Source: Aquanectria penicillioides (lineage: Eukaryota > Ascomycota > Sordariomycetes > Hypocreales > Nectriaceae). Taken from it: 64,000 bases of DNA. Shown here piece after piece: positions 1 through 11,831 of the stretch; positions within the stretch are counted from its first letter, which is position 1; the number at the start of each line of letters is the position of its first letter. Under the pieces are notes generated by a model that worked only from the letters and a program-made list of their open reading frames with translations, was not told where the DNA came from and made no database searches. The translations under genes and the position numbers were made by a program. The stretch covers positions 5,394,746 through 5,458,745 of the forward strand of contig PYIU01000001.1 of the NCBI GenBank assembly GCA_003415625.1, written 5' to 3'.

Positions 1-1895
1 GATACCTGTGATGTTAACAACGCGCTGTAAGGACCGGACTAGAGGCGTCTCATTCTTCTCAACCTTGACGTCATCCTTGAAGGGATCCATGGACACAATG
101 CTGCCAGGTTGCCGTAGGACGAGATCTAGCAAAGACTGTAGCTTGCCGGTGTTAACAGACTTGACGGGTTTGCGCAGCTCCGAGGCTCCCAATTCAAGGA
201 AGTAAGAGAAATAATCCGATGGGTCGAGGAAAAAGTAGTGCTTGAGGGATCGAAGACGCGCAGGTAAGGCATGTGTGGTGAGGAGGAGCTGCATTAGGGA
301 CTCGTTGGCATGTGCATAGGCATTATTGACGTTCTCGAGAAAGCGGGTGTCATCGAACGAGGCCGGCACATCCTTGACTACCTTGCTGACGTCGACGCCG
401 CCACACTCGCGGACCACGTTTAGGTATTTCCCTGCCAGTAAGACCTTGTCCTTGACCCCCTGTAGCTGTGGTGGGACGTCTTGATCTCTGATGGTGTACC
501 TCCTTTCCCAGTATTCGTCAGTGTAGTCTTGTTGTAATCTCTCTCGCCGAATGCTCTTCTGTTCCTTAATAAGGAACTCGGCATGAGGGTCATGGATGCC
601 ACCATGGTGAAGCCACTCATTGAGCATAACCATGTATGGTTTACTGGCATCTCGCAAGAGGGATGTCAGGAGTGCCCGGGCGGCGGGGTCACCAGACATT
701 GATTCTAGACGGCTCGTGACCAATCCAAGCACAACTCCGCCCTTGTATATCTTCTTGCCTGTCATGTTACCCGGCATCAGGTCGCCTCCGTCTTGCAATG
801 TCCTGAGAATATTGTCATAGTCGTCCCCGTCGTCCTCCTCGTCTTCGCTTTCGTCATCGAGCAATGCATTCTTCTTGAGAAGCTCTTGGGCGAGCGAGTA
901 GAGCTGGAGCATCAGATGTCTTGTAGACATTGTATGAATGTTGAGTACATGCACGGTAAAGGTATCACTAGTTAGGAATTGGGTTTCCAACTGTGCAATC
1001 ATGACCAGGTAGTCCTGGAGGAATTTTCGGACTGAAGCGCAGAGGGCATGGTTGACAGCGCCAAATTCCTCACGGCTTTGAACATCAACAAAAGCTTCCA
1101 AGGCAGAGTAATAAGTGGCCATTCTCAGCATTGACTGTGTGAGATCCTGCAGACTGGGATCAAGCCCAGGCAATATCCTGAAGCCTGGGCCTGATAGCCG
1201 GTCTCTCTCCTCATTGGGGTTGTAACCCTTGGCAAACCTGATGTACTGCCCCTCATATCCCATAAAGACGAAAAGGAGATCCTCGACAATGGCGGCTTCC
1301 TGGAGCTCTAGGCTCAACTCGCCCAAGGGTTTCGGCTGCGGGGCTTGCGGCACGGTCGAGGCAAGGGGAGGGATGGATATTCGGGAAGCCAAGGGGGCGG
1401 TCGTGTGGGGGAGCAGGGTGGCCTCGGGGTTCCATGGTGCTTTGTTCAGAGTTATTTTCTCTGCCGCTTCTTGATTGCGGACTCGGGGAACGGCTTACCT
1501 TGTGGGGGTTCGGCCCTTTGTTCCCTCACCTTCAACTCAGGCGTCTTATGTCTTGGCGCATCGACCACGCTCCTGTTCTCCAAAGGAGCGGTCCGACGAG
1601 GAGCCCGCTCCGGGCTGGTGGTCCGTATTCGCTCGACGTGGGTCTCGTAGGTGCGTTCGGTGACCCTCCTCTCTTCGAAGCGGCGGTCGTCGACATTTCT
1701 GCCGGTTGTGCGAGGGTTCCCCGAGGCGGTACGCTTGTGCATACCTGGGTAGGCACCCGGACGAGGCGAGGGCCCCTTGCTGGAGTCGGAGCGCTCACTC
1801 TTGAAGCTGCTGGTGGCATGGGTAGCTGAGACGCGGGGCCGGTCGTCGCCTTGGCCGTTTGCTCTGGAAGACGCTCGCTGTGCACCGGACGACAT
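1..1895 (-). CDS. SPC97: Gamma-tubulin complex component 2 (Spc97/GCP2), 3' part off the left edge
   Basis: Subunit of the gamma-tubulin small complex that nucleates microtubules at spindle pole bodies. Two exons are visible: 1499-1895 (start ATG at 1895, 132 codons plus one base) and 1-1439; intron 1440-1498 starts GTAAGC and ends AAAG, phase 1. The visible part is 612 residues and the frame is still open at base 1. Residues 1-150 are basic, Ser/Arg/Pro-rich and probably disordered. From about residue 160 comes the GCP N-terminal (Spc97/Spc98) domain, recognisable by EDLLFVFMGYEGQYIRFA, MATYYSALEAF, LLTSLLRDASKPYMVMLNEW and YFLELGASEL. An acidic linker (about residues 290-305) interrupts it, as in fungal orthologues. 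It is divergent from the proteasome gene on the right. Family assignment is from conserved motifs recalled, not from a search; the 3' end and the C-terminal gamma-tubulin-binding domain are not in the window. Confidence 0.9.
1440..1498 (-). other. Intron 1 of SPC97
   Basis: A 59-bp phase-1 intron with a GTAAGC donor and an AAAG acceptor. It is needed because the first-exon frame hits a stop at 1452, while the conserved GCP frame continues as PWNPEATLLP immediately after the acceptor. Confidence 0.8.
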
Positions 1896-2675
1896 GCTGG
1901 CGGGCTACATCTGAAAAGGCACTGCCTCTCCTCGGATTCCCAACAGGCGACGCCAGGCGAGAGAGAGTGAAAGCCTGAGATCGAGGTTGTTGTTTGGGGG
2001 AACCACGATTTGCTGATGGTGAAGCTATCCGTACGCTTTGAGAGTCTAAGTGCCCAATCGCAATGGCGCGACGTGCGGCTGCAAGCGCGGGTGTGGAAGG
2101 ACGTGGGGTTGTCTGGTGGGCGGACGTGTCGCCCAGCAAGTGCTCGTCGCGTCTGTCTCACTGGAACACAAACTGTGGCGGTGACACAGGACAGGCAAAC
2201 ACATTCGCACACCGCACACCCGTACAAGCCCCCCCTAGCTCCCCCAGCGAGCGCTCTCCCAGGGCACTCTACCACTAAACTGTAGCGTCCCAGCGCCCCC
2301 GCCCCGCCCCTACACCGGTACTTCCTGGGCCTAGGTAAATACCTAGGCTGGCCGGTACCTGCCTTGCCTTCCATTCCCTTACCTTACCTGACCTTGCCTT
2401 GGAGCTCCCAGGCGCGGCTGCGGCTACGTAGGCGGGCTGCTTGCCTAGCAGCTCCAGACGTCCAACTCCACCACAGCTCGTTCGTCGTGCTCTTTCAGCC
2501 TTCCTGTCCCTCATCCACCACTACCACGTCTACCACCACCCCAACTCTACTCAATCCACCATCCGCTTCCCTCCCCACGACCTCTAGGCCTCTCCATCGC
2601 CGCCGCCCTCGCCGCATCCTTCTCCTCCCTCCCCACCCAAACGTTGCCGACTTTCATTCAGCAACTACCGCCAAC
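1896..2675. promoter_or_regulatory. Divergent intergenic region SPC97 / PUP2
   Basis: 780 bp between the two start codons. It contains a perfect 9-bp-arm palindrome (2329-2337 / 2340-2348, core CCTAGG) and, from about 2360 to the PUP2 start, a strongly C/T-rich leader (CTCC, CCACC runs). Promoter elements for both genes must lie here, but no specific factor site is claimed. Confidence 0.5.
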
Positions 2676-3625
2676 ATGTTTATGGCAAGATCGGAATACG
2701 GTATGCTCTCCCTCCTCATCCCGCCTGATCACCCCCCCTCTACAAGCCCGATCCTACTGCCCACACCTCATCCATATTCATCATGGCCTGTTTATCCTGT
2801 TGCTAACCTCTGTCTCTCCATGAATCCAGACCGGGGGATCAACACCTTCTCCCCCGAAGGCCGTCTCTTCCAGGTCGAATACTCCCTCGAGGCCATCAAG
2901 CTCGGTTCTACAGCCATCGGTGTCGCCACCTCTGAAGGTGTTATCCTAGGCGTTGAGAAGCGTGTCACTTCGACCCTCCTCGAGACATCTTCGGTCGAGA
3001 AAATTGTCGAGATCGACCGCCACATTGGCTGCGCCATGTCCGGCCTCCAAGCCGACGCCCGCTCCATGGTTGAGCATGCCCGCGTCGAGTGCCAGAGCCA
3101 CGCCTTCAATTACAACGAGCCCCTCCGTGTTGAGAGCTGTACCCAAGCCATCTGCGACCTCGCCCTGCGATTCGGTGAGGGTGCCGACGGCGAGGAGACC
3201 ATTATGAGTCGTCCTTTTGGCGTTGCCCTGCTCATTGCCGGCTTCGATGAGGACGGCCCTCAGCTGTTCCACGCTGAGCCTAGCGGGACCTTCTACCGAT
3301 ACGACGCCAAGGCCATCGGCTCCGGATCTGAGGGAGCCCAGGCCGAGCTTCAGAATGAGTACCACAAGGTAGGTTCATTCACGCCTTGCATCAACCAATT
3401 CCATGCCCACCTCGCATAACCTGTGGTTGCGCTTCGCTAACACCAATCTAGTCCCTGACTCTCACTGATGCAGAGACCCTGGTTCTCAAGACTCTGAAGC
3501 AAGTCATGGAGGAGAAGCTAGATGCCAAGAACGTCCAGCTCGCGAGTGTGACCCGCGAGAAGGGCTTCAGGATATATACCGATGAGGAGATGGCCACGGT
3601 TGTAGAGCGACTGCCAGCTAACTGA
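2676..3625 (+). CDS. PUP2: 20S proteasome subunit alpha-5 (Pup2)
   Basis: One of the seven alpha-type subunits forming the gated outer rings of the 20S proteasome core. Exons 2676-2700, 2830-3368 and 3452-3625 give 245 residues, the usual length for alpha-5. Introns start GTATGC and GTAGGT and end CCAG and CTAG. The N-terminus [20 protein letters not shown] continues into the alpha-subunit signature ([19 protein letters not shown], residues about 23-41). The characteristic [20 protein letters not shown] and [20 protein letters not shown] blocks follow. ATG 2676 is chosen because [11 protein letters not shown] is the conserved alpha-5 start. The gap between the first two exons cannot be coding in frame with this N-terminus. 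Confidence 0.96.
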
Positions 3626-3987
3626 GAGAGAAAGAGAAGACAAGACAAGAGAAACAAGGGCTACACATGAAACCAAATAGAGAAACGTCTTATCTAGCTC
3701 AGAGTGCAAGGCCCAGCTGATTATTTGGGAGACGTAGACAAAGGCGTTGTGAACCCCTTGAAAGGGTTGCGATTATGCATCATCAATGAAGGTACTGAAG
3801 GTGACGTGCGCCAGACATCTAAAAATTGCCATTGCGGCAGATCAAGCCACAAAACATCCCCCAGTCCTGGTTACTGGCTTTCCCCGGTTGTCTACTTTTG
3901 CGTTTTGAGAATAGCTCAACACATGGACTCATGTCACGTTAGAAATATCCCCCCTAAATCAGATCTTTTCATCACCGACCTTACCCT
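3626..3987. other. Convergent 3' regions of PUP2 and the Zn2Cys6 gene
   Basis: 362 bp between two convergent stop codons. No convincing coding potential was seen; it presumably holds both 3' UTRs. Confidence 0.6.
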
Positions 3988-6900
3988 TTACCCTTCATCT
4001 TTCAGCTCTAGGACTTCCAGGTCATGTTCCACGCCGATTATTCCAAGCGCGTACGAGGCACGCTCAGATTTGGCTAATACCAATCGTCGGTCCTCGCCAG
4101 GGCTTTGTTCAAGCTCATGGATCACGCGATCAATTCGCCGCGGATTTTGCCAGACAGATATTGGCACCCCCGTTTCTTCAGTGCGGGTATACGGCGGGCC
4201 ACGCTTGAGTTGGGCGGCCTTGATCCAGGCCGATTCGCATCCGTCTGCAATTTGTCTCGCCGACTGCCAGCCCGTTAAACGGGCGATGTCACGCAGTCGG
4301 CGTACAACCCAATGACGTTGACCGTCATCTCGATACTGTATGTGTGTGTCAGCATCAAGTGCCTAATGAACGCCGGGGCACTAGACATGGAAAATATACC
4401 TCGATGGCTGCCACGAAAAGACAGAAACAACTCTCAATGAAAGCTGCGCTAACCAGAGTGCTAATCTCTGTCATGTTGCTGCAGTCATCAGACAAGCCTG
4501 CAGCTATACGTCCAAGCTTGTTCGAGAATTGCCCGGTTTGTTGAGCCGCCATCCCAGCTGCCTGCATAGCTGCAGGCGCCATTGAGGGGTGTGTTCGATA
4601 CAGGTGTATCATACCCATGTAATAATTCATCCAGATCCCCGCAACAGAAAAGGTTCGATACTGCAACGTCATCCCAAAGGGTGAGTCCCTGCGATCAGAG
4701 TACTCTGGTCGCAGGGGTTGGAATTCTGGACCTAGAGTTTTCTCAAAGACTTCGAATGCTTCTTTGATTGCCTCCCACTCTTGAAGAGCTGCATGGAAAC
4801 TTGCATCGGGATCATGATCATCGGTACCGTCACTCTGCGGAGAGGTATCACGTGGTGGGGTGAAGCCCATAGGGACCCTAAAGTTTCCTGTTGTGGGCAC
4901 AATGCCAGGGAATGTTGGAGGGGATGGTGCGCCTGGAGGAGGGGCTTTTCCACGACTGGCTCTTCGCTTTCGGGCTACGTCTTTGGACGCAAAATCTGCC
5001 AACCGTCCGAGAAGGAGTATGAGATGATCATAGGTTCCATATCTAGAGGGAAAGTGTCAGCATCCACGCCCCTATCGGAAACTGAGGGTCATTCTAACAT
5101 AGCTTCCAATTTGGAAGTAGGTGCACGAGGTGGGCATTGAGTCCAGCATTCGTATTCCATACTGTGAAGGTGTCAGTTAGCGTCAACAACGGATCGTGAC
5201 AGGTGGCATGACATACAATAACTTCGTGCCACCCAACATGCTTTGATATACATCCATCTTGCAATACCACCAGTATAGATCCCGTACGTTCTCATAATGT
5301 TCGATATCTCTCTCGGTTGTGAAGCTAGTTTCCATGTCAAGAGGTTGGTCTTCTCCGAGACCATAGTCCTCTGCTGTGATGTCTTGACCCGAGATTCTTT
5401 GGAGGAGGTTGTAGTCCAGCTCCAGAAGTTCGCTTTGCGAACTTACTTTGAAGCCAGGGAAGAAGGAATTCATTTGATTTTGATTCTCGGAATCCTTCTT
5501 TCTTTGGGTGATGCGCTTCACTGGCAGGCATTTTCGAGACATTGCTCTGAGGGGGATTTCTCGAAGCAATATCCTTGCACCAAAGAGGTGATTGCACCAC
5601 TTGGTGTGGTCGGATGACCAGACTTCGAAGTATCCTAGCAATAGGGTGGCTGCTAGAGTAGGTGGCTGCGTGCGTCTTAGTGGTGTTCTGACATTCCTAG
5701 CTATCCTGCGGATTGCTAAGTGATAGTGCTTCATGGCTGCTGTGGCGGGGATCTTTTGTAACTTGGCAATTTGCAAACTAGCCAAAGCGAGGATGGCATG
5801 AAGTAGGGCAGGGTGGTTAAAGGCAATGATAGGGAAAGTATCTTGAATCCTAGGTTAGTTTTTTTTTTCCAAGACCAGATATAAAGTGCACAAGACTCAC
5901 AACTCCAGAGGTTATTTGATCCTTTGGGGGTTGCATCGTATGATCCTTCTATGCCTTGATCGAAAGGATGCCGTTCATACAACGACATGCTTGGGCCCGT
6001 AACCTGTATGAAATGCATGAAAATAGCCAACATTCTAGGGTCCTTTAGTTCTCGTATTTGTGCGGAAGCCGTATACTCCGAAAGCACGTCGCATTTCGCA
6101 AATGTAGAAAAGGCTCGAACTTGCGTTCCGTTCGTGTCCCATGCCCCATTGAACTGCTTCACCATAGGGCCCAGAATCTCTGTAGGATCCCTCGTCTCAT
6201 CGTCAGATTCCCCCATAGAGGTATCTTCATCTGGTGGATCGTAGGCCAAGAACTGCTCCTGAGCGGCTTCAGTACGAGCTTCCTGCTCTTCATCGGTCGC
6301 CGTTGGTCGTCTGGAGGTCGTATACCCACTTCCGCTGCCTTGCCCAGAAGGGGGCGGGCCAAAATGGTGAGGATGAGGATCGTGATCAATTTTAACATAC
6401 CCGGCGGTAGCCTGAGGAGCCACAAGAGAGTTCGGTTCCGAGTACGAAGGCTGAGCCGACGGGCCTTGCGCAAAGTCATATGCAGTCGGGGGATGCTGTC
6501 CTTGGGTATAATGGCTATACGGCGAGTGTTGCTGCCCCTGGTAGCCATAGGCGGGTGGCTTTGGCGCAATCACTGGCAAAGGTCCCTGGGATGAGGATTT
6601 GCCATGCGTCTGGCCCACGAGATGAGAAGATCCCGGGGGGTACAGAGCAGGCCCATACGGGCCACCCTGGATAGCGCCCATGGGGTGCTTGAAGATGACG
6701 CGCTGGTTATAGCCCTCGCATTGCCGCTTGGACTTGATACAGTTGTTGCATGTAGGCCTACCCTCGTCACATTTGATGCGTCTCTTCCGGCAGGCTTCAT
6801 AGAAAGATAAGATATTAGCATTGACATGGAAGCGAGGATGATTTTTCGTATAATGGGGTTCTAAACGTACTGAGGCACCCTGTTTTCGTGCGCTTCCTGA

Positions 6901-7015
6901 TATTAGCCTTCTTGCGATTAGGATCCTCCTTGCCATCTTCATCGTGTTGCGTGGAGGGGAGTGCGGGCTGTCCAGATGCCGTAGCGGGAACCGCCACTTC
7001 AGACTCTGGATCCAT
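3988..7015 (-). CDS. Zn2Cys6 fungal-type transcription factor
   Basis: Nuclear DNA-binding regulator; target genes unknown. Six exons: 6871-7015, 5901-6794, 5217-5841, 5099-5161, 4400-5042 and 3988-4335. All phases agree and give 905 residues. The binuclear zinc cluster is complete: C47, C50, C57, C64, C67, C74 (CX2CX6CX6CX2CX6C), preceded by a basic RKRTKTG stretch. Intron 1 interrupts the codon of residue 49, between the first two zinc ligands. Residues about 80-230 are Pro/Gln/Gly/Tyr-rich. The middle and C-terminal part (LWSYTFPIIAFNHPALLHAI, LALASLQIAKL, and YDHLILLLGRLADFASKD after exon 4) matches the fungal_trans_2-type regulatory region of large C6 factors. It lies alone, convergent with PUP2, with a 7-kb gene-poor region upstream. 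No close named orthologue is claimed. Confidence 0.88.
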
Positions 7016-8442
7016 GCCGATAATGCCGTAATGCTCTCAATTGCGGCTGGTCGTCTTGTCTCGGTGGTCAATGTGCAATGATTCTCTCAATTGGCGAAAT
7101 TCACATGGCTTTTCTTGACATGACAAGTCGACGCAAGCCGTACCAAGTCCTCTGGTGAAATACTATGTGGCTCAGGCAATGCGGCGTGGAAGCAACGTTG
7201 AACCAATGTTGAGGGAGAAGCAAATGTCTGGCAAGAGAAACAAAACAGGCCAGGGAAACAAAGTAGGTAATAATGACAGGTACAAGAGCCAGTGAGAAAA
7301 GTGTGGGATGGAAAGTTGTCCAAGGCGGAAAGCGGCTTGAGGGGCAAGACAAGACGGACGATATGGAGCAAGAAGCAAAAACAGGCCGGAGTACGGGCGA
7401 GAGGAGGGTTCTGGGCTCAAGAGAGGCTAGAAGCGGAGAGGGGCGAGCAGCGATGGGTGTTGTCTATAAGGAAGCTTCCTGGAGGAAGTGAAACATGTTT
7501 GTGTAACTTGAGGGTCGGCGGTTTACCAATCCAGCTCGGGGGCCGGCTTGCGCCAACGGAGCGAGAGCAACAAGGGTGGGCGCCGACAGGCCTTTGAAAG
7601 TGAGTGGTGACGGAGTGAGTGTGGGTGTGAGCGCGTGGTGTGTCTGTCCTTTGGTGTCCGTGTCTAGGGTCTAGTCTGTGTCTCTCATGAGGGGACGGGT
7701 CGCATTTCCGTTGAGAGAACTAGATAGAATTGCTGCACGGTACCGAACAGTCCAAAGGGGGGATAGAAGGCGAGAAGGAATGGAAGTGCAGTGAAGATAA
7801 GCAGGGAGAAATAGGGAAGCAGCTGGGAGGTAGGCTGGAAGGAAGGTTTAGTGAGCCAAGGTCATTAGCCTGTCCGTCGTGAGGTAAGTGATGAATGAAT
7901 GGGAGGACAATCAGCGGAGCAGTTGATGAAAGCGAAGTGCGAGGGTGGGCACACGCCAGACTGAGGCACAAGACCGCCGCAGACAGTTAGCGGATGGGGT
8001 GGGTAAAAAGCCGATGCTTGGACCTTGAACCGCGGTAGGTGGAGATATTGCGATGGTTTAACACTGTGGGGGGCCTGACGATGGCGGCAATTGGTACCTA
8101 GTTGGCCAAGAGTTGACGTCTGTACCTTGCTCAGCTGTTATGTGTGTGTGTCGACAGTAATTAGTGTGTAAGGTAGTTGAGCTAGGCCAAGGCCAGGAGG
8201 AAGGTCGGGAATTGAGTGGGGAGCAAAGTGGAGTTTGGGAACTGAGATGGGAAGCTTGGAGGCCCCGAGGCAAGTCAAGACGGAGCAAACGATGGCAAAA
8301 GACGAAGAAGGAAAGAAAAAAAGAAAAAAGGGGGGAGGGAGTTGATTAACAGAAGGGACGAAGCTAGGCTTTATCACTGGCCTCGAAGGAGACGTATTTC
8401 CTGGGGTTGGCTCTGTTTACGGTTCTTTTGATCCTGGCGTCA

Positions 8443-8468
8443 GTGTTGGTGTTGGTGTTGGTGTTGGT
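8443..8468. repeat. GTTGGT hexanucleotide microsatellite
   Basis: About four uninterrupted copies of a six-base GTTGGT unit in the leader region of the Zn2Cys6 gene. Confidence 0.85.
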
Positions 8469-11400
8469 ATTGCTGGCAATGTATGGGCGAAAAAACTAGG
8501 TAGGTACGGGGAGCGCACAGAAAGTGGAAGGAGTAGAAAGACAACGAACCAGACGACAAGACAAAGGGAGCCTGGGGAAGGAACAGACCCCAGTCCAACA
8601 CAGACACACAAAAGCAAAACATGCGCCGCAAGATTAGATCAAGCCCAGGGTATTGGATGCAAGGCAACGGGTGCGTTGTTCGCCACAGATAGGAACCGAT
8701 GAAGAGAGATGGTGGGTGTCACCAAGACCACCAAGACCACAGCCGGACAAGGGTCGAAGTGGCGGCCATGAGCAGGGCATGGCTACGGGGACGTAGGGTG
8801 GGCGGCGCTCGTCTAAGAGAGGGGATTCGTTTCGTCATTCAAATTCTCACACACTCCGTCGCCCATCCTCGTAGACAGAATCGAGGGGAGAGAAAACAAG
8901 CAGCGAGCTCGAGGCCAAGGAACAACGGACAGGGAGGGACCAGGCACTAGGAGGGGGCCGTCGAGTCCGGCTTCTCGGTGGAGGTGGGATGCAGAAAACG
9001 AAACGACATCTCGGCCGGAGAGGGGGACATTTCCTGATACAAATTAATTTTTAACCCAAATCACGCCCACGCCTTCGCCGCCATTTGAGAAGACATGGAT
9101 TGGACAAGGTTGGTGTGCAGTAGCTCTCGCAATGCGGCAACAACACACTCGGCTCACTCCCATTTCACCTCTTCCCTTTCTATTGAGCAGGCTACACGGC
9201 CCATCCAACCGACGACCAAGGTCGATTGCGGGAAAGTGGTACTTTGGTGCCGTCCCATGAAGAGCCGGCACCTATTCATAGATGCGTGCACAATATGCCG
9301 TGCTAAGTCGCCCGTTAGAAAATGGTTCCCCATCGGTACCCCGTCGAGGACCCAGGTGGTGCAGAGCCAAGACCCTAATATACATCCAAACCACCTTAGC
9401 ACGCTCGGTAGACAGGACCCTGCTCACTGTGAGTGGGTTCCCACGCCGTGATGAGGCCAGATGACGGGACCCTAGTCACTGGTCTGGCAAGTTACGAACC
9501 CACTTGCATGCGTATCGACGAGGGGGATCAATGTGTTAATTGGAACGGTGCATGAGAGCACTGAGAGGGCTGGATGGGTCCCGATTGCATATTGCAATGG
9601 TATGCCGTGCCGTGTTACCCTTCTTCCTACATCCAGAAACAGGACTTTCATCCACTCACATTGTCCCTCCGTTCCCTCATTTCATCACTCACTCCCTCAC
9701 ACGCAAACCATTGTCAACATTTCAAGGAGTCAGGCCATGTTTTGTCTCACACACGCCTCCTCGCTCACATGTCCACTTTGGCTGCTTCTTTCCCTCTCCA
9801 ACGGGGTCATCCAAATTTATTGTCAAATGCATACCTAGATAATTTAGGTACCTAGCTACCTACCTAGGTATACGACATGTTCCAAGTGGCCAGGGTTGTA
9901 TGGAGTAGCTACAGCCCTACAGTCATGACGAACCGCCCGCCAACGTTGAAGCTCAAGCCCGTCTACCTGCAGTTCTCGCCTGCATGTATGCCCAGAACGC
10001 CCAAGCGAGCGTCGAGGAAGATCATGGAACTTGCTGGTCCACCGGTGCATCCGTGTCAACCTTATCCTCGCCCCAAATCCCAATCTTGCCCTCACCTGGC
10101 GTCTTAGTGACTGTCATCCTTGTTGTCAAGGTTTGGGTTTGGCAGTCAGCTATTCATTCGCCGATTCGTTTAGACAATGGGGGCTGCATCTGCGCCTCTC
10201 AGAAACGCGCCCTACAGCCACCACGACGGCCAGTCCACCCTGCCACGCACCGGGAAGGCAACCCGCCCCCCTAATTTTATCTCGGAGTCCCCTCCCTTTC
10301 AATCGTGAACCTTGGAGATCTGATGGCAATCAATCACATCTCTGCTACCTCAACGGTAGGTCCACGGGCTGTCAGCCCCGAGCAACTGGATTCCGACGGA
10401 ACGAGTCCCGAAAGCCTGCAATGCAATACCTAATGGTTGACGGCAGTCTCTCGGGCTCTTCTCGGGCAAGGCGCTCCTTCCTCTGCCGGAAGCCCCGAAC
10501 GGCTGCCAAAACCTTATTCTCAACTTCCAATTCTTGCCCATGTTACACGATGGTGCCCGAACCCTTTTACCGTTCAACACCATCCCCACAACCACTGCCA
10601 CCGTCGCCATCACCACCGTCGTCCTTTAATCTCAGTCTTCCTCGCTAGCTAATTGTCTCTTCTGCCCCATGTGCCAAGACCCCCAGCAGCCTTCATGCTG
10701 AGTTCTTCCTTCAGTGGTAGCGGCTAGAGGCTCGCCAGTCCGCCACTAGGAACAATCGACTCCAGTATTTACCTACCCAATGAATAATTATCAACCCTGA
10801 TCTCGTTTCCTTTCCCACACGCTTGTTCGCCCTAAGTCTCCAAAGGGCAGTTGACGCACCTTCACTCTCAGGTTGCCGTGTAACACAAACAGTGCACACT
10901 GTTACGCATACCTCGTCTCGCACCCATCCCCACGTCCTTTTGACTGCGTGCCATGTTTCTCACAACGCTACGAAAGGCCCAACACACCACCTTCGCGAAA
11001 CCATCTCATCTAGACCGGCATATCTCCCTTAGTCGGAACTCTGCCTCATCGCCGGCCTGTGGAGGGGTAGCCTCATTCCCCATGCCATCCCGAGAGAGCT
11101 TCGCTCCGAAAGCCCAAGCGGCCCCTCAGCCTCTCCAGGGACGCCACCATGCTGTGAGCCCGCAGCCCACAGCCAAGTGGCCGTTTCTCTGCTGCGGGAA
11201 CGAGACATTCACTGTCGCCCTCAACACCCCTCGTTCCTGATCACCTTCATGGATACGGGGACAGGTCTAAGACCTGCTCAGCAACATCTACGTAGCCTAG
11301 ATTGTACTGTGCCTAGGCCATCCTGTTTCATCCAGTAATGTGTGGCGGATGCTACGGTGGCAAATGATCCGTTTTGGGAGGCCTACGGCGGCCTGGATGT

Positions 11401-11805
11401 TGCCCATGATCTTGGCTGTTCCACAAGTACGAGCCGTCTCTCTCTGCCTGGAAGAAAGCAGGCTGGGCAAGGGATCACAACATTCAGCTGGCCTGGCCAC
11501 TGGGACGTGGAGGCACCAGGGTATAAACGCCATAGATGTGTGGCACCATTGCCTACTGGCTGAATAAAGGCTGGACCGAGACCTTCTTTCTCTCTGACCG
11601 CCACGCGACTCGCCAGCAGAAATTCTAACCTCATCGTGAGCCGACAACTGGTGAGGACCATTCTATAGCCGTAGCCCAGATACCCATCGCCGATTAGAGT
11701 CGACGCACCCATGCGGTAACCTCCACGATTGGGCCGCCACTACCCACTTGCACATGTTCAAACATTGGTTAGGGTTGCGCCTCGTGTTCGGACAAGGCGC
11801 CCAGT

Positions 11806-11831
11806 GCGTGGTTTCCCACGGGAAACCACGC
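11806..11831. repeat. Perfect inverted repeat (12-bp arms, 2-bp loop)
   Basis: Left arm 11806-11817 (GCGTGGTTTCCC) and right arm 11820-11831 (GGGAAACCACGC) are exact reverse complements separated by AC. It lies in non-coding DNA about 2.2 kb upstream of RRP8. Function unknown. Confidence 0.85.

Noticed and set aside
1532..2374. 280-codon minus-strand open frame
   Set aside because: Wrong frame through SPC97 exon 1 and its leader; the conserved SPC97 N-terminus uses another frame.
10031..10648. 205-codon open frame in the 7-kb gap
   Set aside because: Pro/Ser/Arg-rich composition, no domain, no plausible neighbouring exons.
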